64,000 bases of DNA. Source: Treponema sp. Its GTDB lineage: Bacteria > Spirochaetota > Spirochaetia > Treponematales > Treponemataceae. Position 1 is the first letter of the stretch. Each line of letters opens with the position of its first letter. The notes beneath the pieces were generated by a model, which made no database searches, was not told the origin of the DNA, and was given only the letters and a program-made list of their open reading frames with translations. The position numbers and the translations under genes are program-made. Positions 35,401 to 43,116 of the stretch are shown here, piece by piece. Location: positions 62,001-126,000 of the forward strand of contig JAEESN010000002.1 in NCBI GenBank assembly GCA_016286365.1, read 5' to 3'.

Positions 35401-36381
35401 TTAATCCTCATCTGCGGAACTCTTTTTAAAACACCTGATTATTCCGATTACCAGGAAAACAACGCTGAAGAACAGATTAAAGAGTACTAAAAGCGGTGCG
35501 TCAAATTTATCGGAGAAGGAAGATATAAATCCATTTCCGGCAGCCCAGGCCTTAATCTTTTCAAAAGCAGAGCCATAATACAAAGTATTGATTACAATAA
35601 AAAATCCAGAAAATAAAATCACAAAAGAAGCGTTCACAAGCTTCCAGTCGAACATGTGGGAGATTCCGTAAACACAGCACAAAACAAGTCCAAAGCTCAA
35701 AAATCCAAGCCAGAAAGTTCCGCCCTTAGCTTTAGCTTCGCCGGCGTGCATCAGAAAATCCTTAAAACTCAGGGCACTTAAGGCAGAAGTTTTTGAATCC
35801 TCAGAATTACTGAAGCTCTGTTTTAAAAGGATATCGCTGTAAGGCTCTGCATTTTTAAAGAGAGGAAAATCAGGCGTACTTTTTACCTGCTCAAATTTAA
35901 TTTCACCCTTATCATCAGTATCTATGATTACGGCATTTACAGAAGAGCCCGGTTCACTTGCCTTTAAATCCTTTGTAAGATAATAAACCTTGTTTTCTGT
36001 CTCCCGGAAATATCCTGCAGTAACAACGTGATCACTTGATTTACTTGCTTCAAAAACTCCCGCAGACTGAGCGCCCTTTAAACACAGAGGAAGAAGTAAA
36101 AGCCAGGTAAGAACACATAATCCTATATAAAATAAAAGCTGGATTATTCCACCTCTATGTCTTATACGGAAATACGCAAGGCACGGACAGATGATAACCA
36201 AAAGACATGTGCATATATACATAAAAGATTTGAATACTAAAGTCTTATTAAAAAAGAGCATTTTCTGCCCTGCACTGAAATTCAAAACATTCAGAAAGAG
36301 AAAATAAAAGGCAGTTCCAAGCACTACAAAAACAAGTGCAAAAAGAATGTACATTACTACTAACTTTAAAGCTTTATTCAT
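35401..36381 (-). CDS. Multipass membrane protein of unknown function
   Basis: About seven hydrophobic helices flank a soluble extracytoplasmic loop (about residues 105-200, FRETENKVYYLTKDLKAS). I prefer the start MNKALKLVVMYILFALV at 36381: GATAAT stands 6 nt before that ATG, predicting a leaderless mRNA. The ORF-track start at 36429 is a TTG with no ribosome site. Paired with the following membrane protein. No recognised family. Confidence 0.65.
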   Translation of the reverse strand: MNKALKLVVMYILFALVFVVLGTAFYFLFLNVLNFSAGQKMLFFNKTLVFKSFMYICTCLLVIICPCLAYFRIRHRGGIIQLLFYIGLCVLTWLLLLPLCLKGAQSAGVFEASKSSDHVVTAGYFRETENKVYYLTKDLKASEPGSSVNAVIIDTDDKGEIKFEQVKSTPDFPLFKNAEPYSDILLKQSFSNSEDSKTSALSALSFKDFLMHAGEAKAKGGTFWLGFLSFGLVLCCVYGISHMFDWKLVNASFVILFSGFFIVINTLYYGSAFEKIKAWAAGNGFISSFSDKFDAPLLVLFNLFFSVVFLVIGIIRCFKKSSADED

Positions 36382-36503
36382 ATATATATTATCGTAAAAA
36401 ACCCTAATTAATTTAAATTTTCCTACCAATAATGTTAATAACAGTTTGACAGAAATATCTAATATATTGTATCATATTATGAATAAAAATTGTTTAAAAA
36501 AAA

Positions 36504-36531
36504 TTGCGTTTTAACGTTGCGGAGTTAGAAT
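36504..36531 (+). promoter_or_regulatory. Promoter of the STAS/zinc-ribbon gene
   Basis: TTGCGT, 16-bp spacer, TAGAAT (36526-36531), 6 nt before the ATG at 36538. A GGAG overlaps the spacer but is 13 nt from the ATG, too far to be typical. Confidence 0.45.
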
Positions 36532-36537
36532 AATTTT

Positions 36538-37086
36538 ATGGATAATAACGTAGTAATCCCTGGTTTTGATAATGAAAAAGACGACAGCCTCGCCATCAAT
36601 TTAAGAAAGGCAGAAGGCGTTCAGAATGGAATTTTCATTTATCTCAGCGGATATATCGACACTTACAACTCAAGTTACTTTCAGAAGAAAGTTACACAGG
36701 TAATCGAAGCAGGTTATATAAATCTCATCTTCAACTGCTCTTCACTCAATTATGTTTCATCTACCGGAATCGGTTCCTTTACTGTATTCTTAAAGATGGT
36801 AAAACCTAAAGGTGGAGATGTTGTTCTCTTAGAAATACAGCCAAAAGTATACGAAGTATTCCAGCTTCTCGGATTCTCTCAGTTCTTTAATATCAAAAAT
36901 ACTGCAGACGAAGCAATTGCATTCTTTTCCGAAGGAACTGTAAGCACTTCTTCAATCTTCCCTCTTGTAATTTCATGTCCTGTATGTTCCAAAAAGCTCA
37001 GGGCTACAAAATCTGGAAGATTCAGATGTTCAGGCTGTAAATCAATCCTTGCAATTAACGAAAACGGTGAAGTTTCTTTAGGTTAA
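36538..37086 (+). CDS. STAS-domain protein with C-terminal zinc ribbon
   Basis: Residues about 20-130 form a STAS domain: GIFIYLSGYIDTYNSSYF, INLIFNCSSLNYVSSTGIGSFTVFL with the phospho-acceptor-type Ser, and YEVFQLLGFSQFFNI. Residues about 145-175 form a zinc ribbon (CPVC and CSGC). An anti-sigma-antagonist fold with an added zinc ribbon is uncommon and suggests nucleic-acid or protein contact by the tail. It probably belongs to the same signalling type as the STAS protein at 19724. It is followed by an intrinsic terminator and the DnaA-box region. Confidence 0.85.
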   Translation: MDNNVVIPGFDNEKDDSLAINLRKAEGVQNGIFIYLSGYIDTYNSSYFQKKVTQVIEAGYINLIFNCSSLNYVSSTGIGSFTVFLKMVKPKGGDVVLLEIQPKVYEVFQLLGFSQFFNIKNTADEAIAFFSEGTVSTSSIFPLVISCPVCSKKLRATKSGRFRCSGCKSILAINENGEVSLG

Positions 37087-37360
37087 TTTAAAGTGGATTA
37101 AATGTGGATAAGTCGGGGATAAGCCCGAATTTATCTATACAAAACTAGACCAGTATTAAGTATGATATAAGGTGAAAAAACAGTGTTTTTTCACCTATTT
37201 TTTTATATTATAAGGATTTACACGATTTTTTAACAAATATTAAAAAAATTTATTTATTTTTTAAAAACTACTTGACATAGATTTTTTACTTAAAAAAGTA
37301 AAAAAAATGTGGATAACTTGTGGATTTTAAGTGGAAAATCGGGGATTTTGTGTGTATAAG
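37085..37360. other. Candidate replication origin: DnaA-box cluster and AT-rich stretch
   Basis: Three perfect TGTGNATAA boxes (complement TTATNCACA) lie at 37103-37111, 37308-37316 and 37351-37359, all in one orientation. Weaker versions lie at 37092 and 37319. Between them, about 37200-37300 is almost pure A and T and could unwind. Genes left of it run mainly leftwards and many right of it rightwards. No dnaA, dnaN or gyrB gene is in the window, which weakens the call. Confidence 0.5.
37170..37205 (+). terminator. Intrinsic terminator of the STAS/zinc-ribbon gene
   Basis: AGGTGAAAAAAC, AGT loop, GTTTTTTCACCT, followed by ATTTTTTTAT. A perfect 12-bp stem 84 nt after the stop codon. Confidence 0.8.
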
Positions 37361-37442
37361 TCTAAAGCTGTTTTTTGGAGAGCCAAAGAGAGAGAACTTA
37401 AAAATTTGTTTTTTATCAGTTTTTTCTATATACTCAATATGT

Positions 37443-38486
37443 ATGAATAATTCTTTTACACAAAGGCTTAACAAAATCGAAGACTCTCTGAATAAAGCCT
37501 TGAACATGGACTTTACACCCGGGTGGCAGGCTGAATCTTTTGGAAAACTTTCTTCTGCTGTTCAGAAAAAATATATACAAAACCTGATTGAACCGAATAA
37601 AAACCTTGTAGACCTTGGCGGAAAAAGATGGAGACCTCTTCTCTTAATCCTCTGCTACGAATATGCATCTTCTACTTCTAAAAATGCCGTAAGCGAGCAG
37701 ACAGCCTATGATTTAACTCCACTTGTAGAATTTGTTCACACAGCAAGCCTGATTCACGACGACATAGAAGATTCTGCCGATTTACGCCGCGGAAAGCCTG
37801 CAGCCCACATCACATACGGAATGGATACTGCAATCAACTGTGCATCGTGGTTATATTTCCAGGCGCCTGTCTGCATAAATACACTGGATCTTACAGACGA
37901 ACAAAAACTCATCTTTTATAAATTATATACAAATGAACTTCGTCGTCTTCACCTTGGGCAGGCAATGGATATTTACTGGCACAGAAACAAAGAGATTTTC
38001 CCAAGCCTCGAAGAATATAAATCGATGGTAAGATGTAAAACAGGAACTCTTGCAAGCCTTGCTTCTAAAATCGGGATGATTGCAGGCGGAAAAACAGAAG
38101 ATGCAGATAAAACCGGAGAAATCTGTGCAGATATAGGAATTGGCTTTCAGATTTTGGATGATGTTCAGAATCTGACACTTGGAAATCCCGGTAAAAAAAG
38201 AGGTGATGACATTGTCGAAGGTAAAAAAAGCCTTCCTGTCCTCCTTCATATAGAAAAAAATCCGGCCGACAAAGAAATCCTTTCTAAGCTGATGGAACAG
38301 GCAGGAAAAGAAGGAATTGATTCAGCGGCAGTGGAAGAATGCATTGGTATTCTTGAAAAATCGGGAAGCATAAAAGAAGCAGCAGAACAGGGAATCAGAC
38401 TGATAAAAGATAACTGCGCTCTTCTTAAAGATGCTCCTTTGATTTATGAACTTTTTTACAATATGATTCCGGAGGCTTTTAAATGA
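37443..38486 (+). CDS. Polyprenyl diphosphate synthase (trans-isoprenyl)
   Basis: Adds isopentenyl units to an allylic diphosphate to make isoprenoid chains. First Asp-rich motif HTASLIHDDIEDSADLRRGKPAAH; second FQILDDVQNLTLGNPGKKRGDD; GKRWRPLLLILCYEYA in the N-terminal part. 347 residues. The chain length (C15 to C40) cannot be read reliably. I start at MNNSFTQRL, with TATACT 8 nt upstream and no ribosome site; the track start extends 41 residues into the AT-rich intergenic DNA. It overlaps the next gene by 4 nt. Confidence 0.92.
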   Translation: MNNSFTQRLNKIEDSLNKALNMDFTPGWQAESFGKLSSAVQKKYIQNLIEPNKNLVDLGGKRWRPLLLILCYEYASSTSKNAVSEQTAYDLTPLVEFVHTASLIHDDIEDSADLRRGKPAAHITYGMDTAINCASWLYFQAPVCINTLDLTDEQKLIFYKLYTNELRRLHLGQAMDIYWHRNKEIFPSLEEYKSMVRCKTGTLASLASKIGMIAGGKTEDADKTGEICADIGIGFQILDDVQNLTLGNPGKKRGDDIVEGKKSLPVLLHIEKNPADKEILSKLMEQAGKEGIDSAAVEECIGILEKSGSIKEAAEQGIRLIKDNCALLKDAPLIYELFYNMIPEAFK

Positions 38487-39007
38487 TAGAACGCTCAGAC
38501 ACACTGAACAACCAGGCAATAATTCTTGCTTCCGGCGGAAACTATGTAGAATCAATCGCATGTTTTAAAAGAGCCATCACAATAGACAAAAATAACTATC
38601 TTTTGTGGTACAACCTTGGAATTACATACCGCGATGCAGGCGAAAACGAAAGCGCAAGGGAAGCACTCATTCAAGCTTTTCAGATTAATCCCGAAAACGA
38701 AGAAGTAATAGAAACTCTTGCAACACAGTGTCTTTCCATGGGAAATTTAAACGAAGCAGTTTATTACTGTAATTACGGGCTTAAACTGAATAATGCAAAC
38801 GCACACTTATGGAACCTTCTGGGTGTATGCTTTTTCCAGGAAGAAATGTACATAGAAGCATCGGAAGGTTTCGAAATGGCACTTTCGCTCAATCCATATT
38901 ATGCTGATGCTCTTTTAAACTTAAAAGACACTTATTCCGAGCTTGGAAATAAAAATGGTGTGATTGAATGCACAATGCGCTTAAAGGAAATTAAAATTCA
39001 TTCTTAA
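38483..39007 (+). CDS. TPR-repeat protein
   Basis: 174 residues almost fully made of four TPR units, e.g. AIILASGGNYVESIACFKRAITID, LWYNLGITYRDAGENESAREALIQAFQINP and LWNLLGVCFFQEEMYIEASEGFEMALSLNP. No signal peptide, so a cytoplasmic scaffold. It overlaps the prenyl synthase gene by 4 nt (ATGA type), so translation is coupled. The 3' end overlaps the convergent cheB by 17 bp. Confidence 0.88.
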   Translation: MIERSDTLNNQAIILASGGNYVESIACFKRAITIDKNNYLLWYNLGITYRDAGENESAREALIQAFQINPENEEVIETLATQCLSMGNLNEAVYYCNYGLKLNNANAHLWNLLGVCFFQEEMYIEASEGFEMALSLNPYYADALLNLKDTYSELGNKNGVIECTMRLKEIKIHS

Positions 39008-40190
39008 GGGCAAGACGGTTAATCTGGAGGGCAAGATTTTCCAGAGGAATCTGCTTTTGAACGCCACCCATTTCCCAGGCAACTTTTGGCATACCGTAAA
39101 CAATGCATGATTTTTCATCCTGACCAAGAGTCCATGCCCCTTTCTTACGCATTTCTGTTATCTCTACAGCTCCATCGCGTCCCATACCTGTCATGATTAC
39201 GCCAAGAGCCCTGTTTTCGTAGATATTCGCAATAGATTCAAAAAGAACGTCTGCTGATGGTCTGTGTCCGTTTCTTGGAGGATCTTCTGTTGTCCTGATT
39301 ACATTAGAAATAGCCCTGTGTTCAACCATCATGTGTTTTCCACCCGGAGCAATATAGATGTGACCACCAATTAAAGGCTCTCCATCCTTAGCTTCGGAAA
39401 CATCAAGCGGACAGATATTATCAAGACTCTGCGCAAATTCATTTGTAAAACCTGCCGGCATATGCTGAACAACAAGAATCGGCTGTTTTATGTCTTTATC
39501 TAAATCCTTGAACATGTCTCTTAAAGCGTTCGGACCGCCAGTAGAAATTCCGATTGCAATTACTTCGATTTTTCCGCCTTCTTTCTGAGGAACAATAACA
39601 ACAGGCTCTTTCTTTTTTGGAGCCATAAAACGGTCGGAAGGAAGGATTTTTGAAACAGATTCCGTTGCTTTTTTTGCAGCTTCTTCGCCCTTCTTCTGAA
39701 TTACAAAACGTTCTGCTTCTTTAAGCTTAGCCTGCTGGATAAAATATTCTGCTTCGGGAACCTTTTTTCCGTGTAAGAGCGCATGAACACGACCGTAAGA
39801 GGCAACATAATCAACTATATCTGTAGAAACATCGCTGATTTTTAAAGTAACGGAAGTTCCACCCGGTTTAGAGATGAAGTCTGTAGCACCAAGTTCAAGA
39901 CACTGCATTGTAACGGCAGCACCTTCTGTTGTGATGCTCGAAAGAACGATGACAGGAATATCAAGACCAAGTTCACGTCGTTTTTGTAAGAATTCAATGC
40001 CGTTCATTACAGGCATTTCTATGTCGAGGAGGATTACATCCGGCTTTTTTTCATCAATCATGGAAAGAAGAACCTGACCGTTTTCTGCCTTTCCGACAAC
40101 CTCAAATCCTTCTATATCGTTTATAATTCTTCCGATCAGATTCCGCATTAAGGCAGAATCATCACAAATCATTACAGAAATTTTATCCAT
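38991..40190 (-). CDS. cheB: Chemotaxis methylesterase CheB
   Basis: Removes methyl groups from chemoreceptors (and deamidates Gln) when phosphorylated. N-terminal receiver domain with MICDDSALMRN and the phospho-Asp in DVILLDIEMPVMNG; C-terminal methylesterase with ISTGGPNALRDMF (catalytic Ser), VQHMPAGFTNEFA (His) and VIMTGMGRDGAVE (Asp). A long charged linker lies between. 399 residues. GAGG lies before the ATG. It follows cheR by 8 nt. Confidence 0.96.
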   Translation of the reverse strand: MDKISVMICDDSALMRNLIGRIINDIEGFEVVGKAENGQVLLSMIDEKKPDVILLDIEMPVMNGIEFLQKRRELGLDIPVIVLSSITTEGAAVTMQCLELGATDFISKPGGTSVTLKISDVSTDIVDYVASYGRVHALLHGKKVPEAEYFIQQAKLKEAERFVIQKKGEEAAKKATESVSKILPSDRFMAPKKKEPVVIVPQKEGGKIEVIAIGISTGGPNALRDMFKDLDKDIKQPILVVQHMPAGFTNEFAQSLDNICPLDVSEAKDGEPLIGGHIYIAPGGKHMMVEHRAISNVIRTTEDPPRNGHRPSADVLFESIANIYENRALGVIMTGMGRDGAVEITEMRKKGAWTLGQDEKSCIVYGMPKVAWEMGGVQKQIPLENLALQINRLALKNEF

Positions 40191-40198
40191 TTTAACCT

Positions 40199-41020
40199 CT
40201 ATTCATTTTTCTGATACAGACAGGCCCAGTCAGTTTTTAAAAATTCAAATTTAGTGTTCATTCCAAATAAAGACTCTGAATGTCCAATAAAGAGGAATGA
40301 ATTCTTTGCCATATCATCATAGAATTTATTAACAACAGCACGCTGAGCAGGTTCATCAAAATAAATAAGTACATTGCGGCAGAAAACTACATCAAGATTT
40401 CTGAGTCCCGAATCGTTTTTTAAGTTATGATAGTCAAAGCGGATAGTATCCATCAAATCTTTTTTAACCTGATAGCCGCCGTCCACCTTTGTAAAATATT
40501 TTGTAAGATAATCAGCAGGAACACCTTCGACTTTTGCATCAGCATAAAATCCCTTCTGCCCTACCATGAGCGATTTGAGGGAGATGTCCGAGGCAGTAAT
40601 CTGGAAAGAAAAATCAGGTGGAAGAATTTCTTTAAGAATCATTGCGATTGTGTAAGGCTCTTCGCCTGTTGAACATCCTGCACTCCATATACGGATTATT
40701 TTGTCGGAAGAACCGGATGCTTTTCTAAGCTCAATCACCTTTGGAATTACATAATTTATGAATGCATCAAAATGCGGCTGATTGCGGAAAAAGCGGGTAA
40801 GGTTTGTTGTGACAGAATCGAGCATGACTTTTAATTCTTCAGCGTTAGAAGTTACAAGTGCATAATAATCTTCAGGCTTTTCAAGATTTTTTACCCGGAG
40901 CATTTCTTTGATTCTGCTGTCCAGGATTGATCTGTTTGTATTAGAAAAAGTTATTCCACTTTCGTCGTAAATGAGTTTCCTGAATTTTTCGTATTCAACA
41001 TCGTTCAAAATATCCTGCAT
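40199..41020 (-). CDS. cheR: Chemotaxis methyltransferase CheR
   Basis: S-adenosylmethionine-dependent methylation of receptor Glu residues. CheR_N helices are followed by SVTTNLTRFFRNQPHF, the SAM motif RIWSAGCSTGEEPYTIAMIL, and LDVVFCRNVLIYFDEPAQRAVV. 273 residues, typical. TATAAT ends 8 nt before the ATG and no Shine-Dalgarno is seen; a leaderless start is plausible. Works with cheB and with receptors such as the one at 56227. Confidence 0.96.
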   Translation of the reverse strand: MQDILNDVEYEKFRKLIYDESGITFSNTNRSILDSRIKEMLRVKNLEKPEDYYALVTSNAEELKVMLDSVTTNLTRFFRNQPHFDAFINYVIPKVIELRKASGSSDKIIRIWSAGCSTGEEPYTIAMILKEILPPDFSFQITASDISLKSLMVGQKGFYADAKVEGVPADYLTKYFTKVDGGYQVKKDLMDTIRFDYHNLKNDSGLRNLDVVFCRNVLIYFDEPAQRAVVNKFYDDMAKNSFLFIGHSESLFGMNTKFEFLKTDWACLYQKNE

Positions 41021-41123
41021 ATTAATATATTATACATCAAGATACCGAAAAAAGCGAAAAAAAAGAATTAAAAAAAATTTGTGTGGGAGAGAATTAATTC
41101 AAACAGACAATTATTTATAAACC

Positions 41124-41723
41124 TTATACTTCAGAAAAAGACTCATCATTTTGTCGAGGTTTAAAAAAGGCCTTGATACAATTTGGATTAATTATAGCTA
41201 TTTGTATATGATCCTTTTCTCTGAAACCTGAATCAGGATATATCTCATTTCCTTCAAAGAATACCCCACGAACTGAATCATAAGAAACGTGATTTTCATC
41301 TCTTTGATATTGGACAAAAGAATTAATTACAAAACAATCCAACTCTCTTTTGTATAAATCTTTACCACCAGAATTTTTAGGTAACTCAATCCCTAATTCT
41401 TTTAATTTCTGATAATGCTCTTTAACTTTCTGCAGGCAATCCTGTTCTGTAAAGTCCAAACAATTACCCAGACATATAACTGCACCTAAAACTGCTGGGT
41501 TAGTAATTTTCTGTTTATTATTCTGCTTGTGTTTTTTTAAATCTTCTGCCCATTTTAATGCTCTTTCTTTATCATTTTCCCAAAAATACATGCCTTTTCC
41601 AAGCCAGTCATATTGATTTTCACTATAATTTAATTTCTTTCTTCGATTATTTACAAGAGAATCACAAACAGATTGATCACAGCCATGAAAGCCATAAATA
41701 AGGTTATTTCTAATTTTATACAT
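41124..41723 (-). CDS. ADP-ribosyltransferase-like protein of unknown role
   Basis: 199 residues with conserved-looking blocks IYGFHGCDQSVCDSLVN, QYDWLGKGMYFWENDKERALKWAE and SVRGVFFEGNEIYPDSGF, then HIQIAIINPNCIKAFFKP. The pattern of an HG near the start, an LGxGxYFWE block and a late Glu resembles DUF3990/PARP-like ART folds, which include toxins. I recall similar hypothetical proteins in many bacteria, often in accessory DNA, but cannot check. Its ATG lies in the last codons of the small upstream gene (8-nt overlap) with no ribosome site, so translation is coupled. Catalysis is not proven. Confidence 0.65.
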   Translation of the reverse strand: MYKIRNNLIYGFHGCDQSVCDSLVNNRRKKLNYSENQYDWLGKGMYFWENDKERALKWAEDLKKHKQNNKQKITNPAVLGAVICLGNCLDFTEQDCLQKVKEHYQKLKELGIELPKNSGGKDLYKRELDCFVINSFVQYQRDENHVSYDSVRGVFFEGNEIYPDSGFREKDHIQIAIINPNCIKAFFKPRQNDESFSEV

Positions 41724-41880
41724 TTTTATTAGGATCTGATTCGTATTTTGTTTTTTTCAATTTATTATCAACAAGCTTATAACCACAATAAGCCAAAACA
41801 GATGCTGTGAGTAAACCAGCTATTACAGCTCCGGTATTTGATTTTTTTTCTGCAGGGGAATTATTATTCTTTGTATCCAT
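41716..41880 (-). CDS. Small single-helix membrane protein upstream of the ART-like gene
   Basis: I start at MDTKNNNSPAEKKS (41880) because GGAGGATGATT precedes it; the track start is 11 codons longer. 54 residues: a polar head, one transmembrane helix (TGAVIAGLLTASVLAYCGYKL) and a charged tail. Its stop overlaps the start of the ART-like gene by 8 nt. It could anchor, export or control that protein. Confidence 0.7.
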   Translation of the reverse strand: MDTKNNNSPAEKKSNTGAVIAGLLTASVLAYCGYKLVDNKLKKTKYESDPNKNV

Positions 41881-41978
41881 AATCATCCTCCATTTTTTTG
41901 AATATAACATCAAAGAAGACCAGCGTCAACATCACAATAAACTAAAATTGACGTATTGGGAAAGCGCTGTGTCTGGCA

Positions 41979-42071
41979 TCATTCTGATGTGTTTTCCTGA
42001 TTGTTTAAACATCCAGTAAAGAAAAATACAAAAAAAACTAAAAGTGATAAAAAGCTATAATATCTTTTCAT
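41979..42071 (-). CDS. Very small lipoprotein, 30 residues
   Basis: Below the ORF-track limit. It reads MKRYYSFLSLLVFFVFFFTG, then C and a nine-residue polar tail LNNQENTSE. The lipobox FFTGC and a GGAGAGGGG ribosome site 5 nt before the ATG make it convincing. Similar mini-lipoproteins act as lysis or entericidin-like peptides, but that is only an analogy. It lies 99 nt upstream of the small membrane protein and ART-like genes. Confidence 0.65.
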   Translation of the reverse strand: MKRYYSFLSLLVFFVFFFTGCLNNQENTSE

Positions 42072-42086
42072 AATTGCCCCTCTCCA

Positions 42087-43008
42087 TTATTTCTTTATTG
42101 TTTCTGCAAGTTCTAAAACTTTGTCTAGAGGAGCATTCATCTTCTGAGCCGCAATTTCTGGAGAAACATTAAAATCTCGTATTAAAATCATAGCATCTTC
42201 AATAGCCTTTTTATTTGCACCTGCGGACAAGCCTTTCTCCATACCGTCTTCGAAGGCTTCTTCTTTCTGGACTTCTAAATCTAATTCATAGTTATATGGA
42301 TCTAAAAACATATTGATAACCTCCGTACATTTTCGTTTAAGATAATCTGGCAGGATGTTTTTCTTGATTGCTTCCCTTACTGCCTTTTCAAGTAATTTTG
42401 CTTTTGCTTCTTTGGATTCTGCATTCTCTGTTATCTGGAGCCTGTATATAATCTCTATAAAATCGCAGTACTGCTTAAGGATATCACATTTTTTTATAAC
42501 AGGCAAACTTTCTGCAACCCCATTCTGAATATTGATAAGTTTTACGGTCACCTCAGAAAACGGTTCTTCCTGAGGAACAATAAATGCATCTGAAAGTTTT
42601 AAGGTCTGTTCTTTAGGAAGTTTATCTTTCCCATTATAAAAAAACATAAAACTCAGGGCTCGGGATTTTAAACAACTTTTGCTTATATTTTGCCTTAGCT
42701 GGAATTATCCCGTACATAATATGCACAAAATATTCCATCATTCTGAACGTCATATTTTCGTTAACCGTACTCTGATGCTCAATAAAAACAATGAGTTTAT
42801 TATTCACCAGCATGCTGATGTCGTTATAAACGCTCCTGAAAATATTCTGTGGGATAGTCTTTCTCTCGAGCACAGTATCTTCAAGCTTTAAATCCGTTCC
42901 GTGAATCGCATTGTAAAGTGAAAGAAAATTCTTTTTCCCAACAAGTTCATCATCTGCAAAAAGATCCGCGAACAGCGATGATTTAATTTCTCGATTTTCA
43001 TTAGCCAT
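42087..43008 (-). pseudogene. Rpn/PD-(D/E)XK nuclease-family gene, frameshifted
   Basis: Two track ORFs are one gene. The first (43008-42634) has the family start SLFADLFADDELVGKKNFLSLYNAIHG and IVFIEHQSTVNENMTFRMMEYF, and ends PSPEFYVFL. The second resumes FYNGKDKLPKEQTLKLSDAFI and ends with EDGMEKGLSAG and a helical tail. The normal family reading is PEFYVFYNGK. One extra base in a run of seven (A7 on plus, 42638-42644) breaks the frame. It may be a dead gene, a slippage switch or a sequencing error. The family (recombination-promoting nucleases, often annotated as transposase) is common in treponemes. Confidence 0.85.
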
Positions 43009-43116
43009 ATTAAATCCTCCTCCAAAAGAAAAAAGTTCATACCCTAATAGTGCTTTTTTACGCGATTTCGGACCATTTTTAGAGAAAAAATTTTAAATAT
43101 GTTTAAAATCTTTTAT

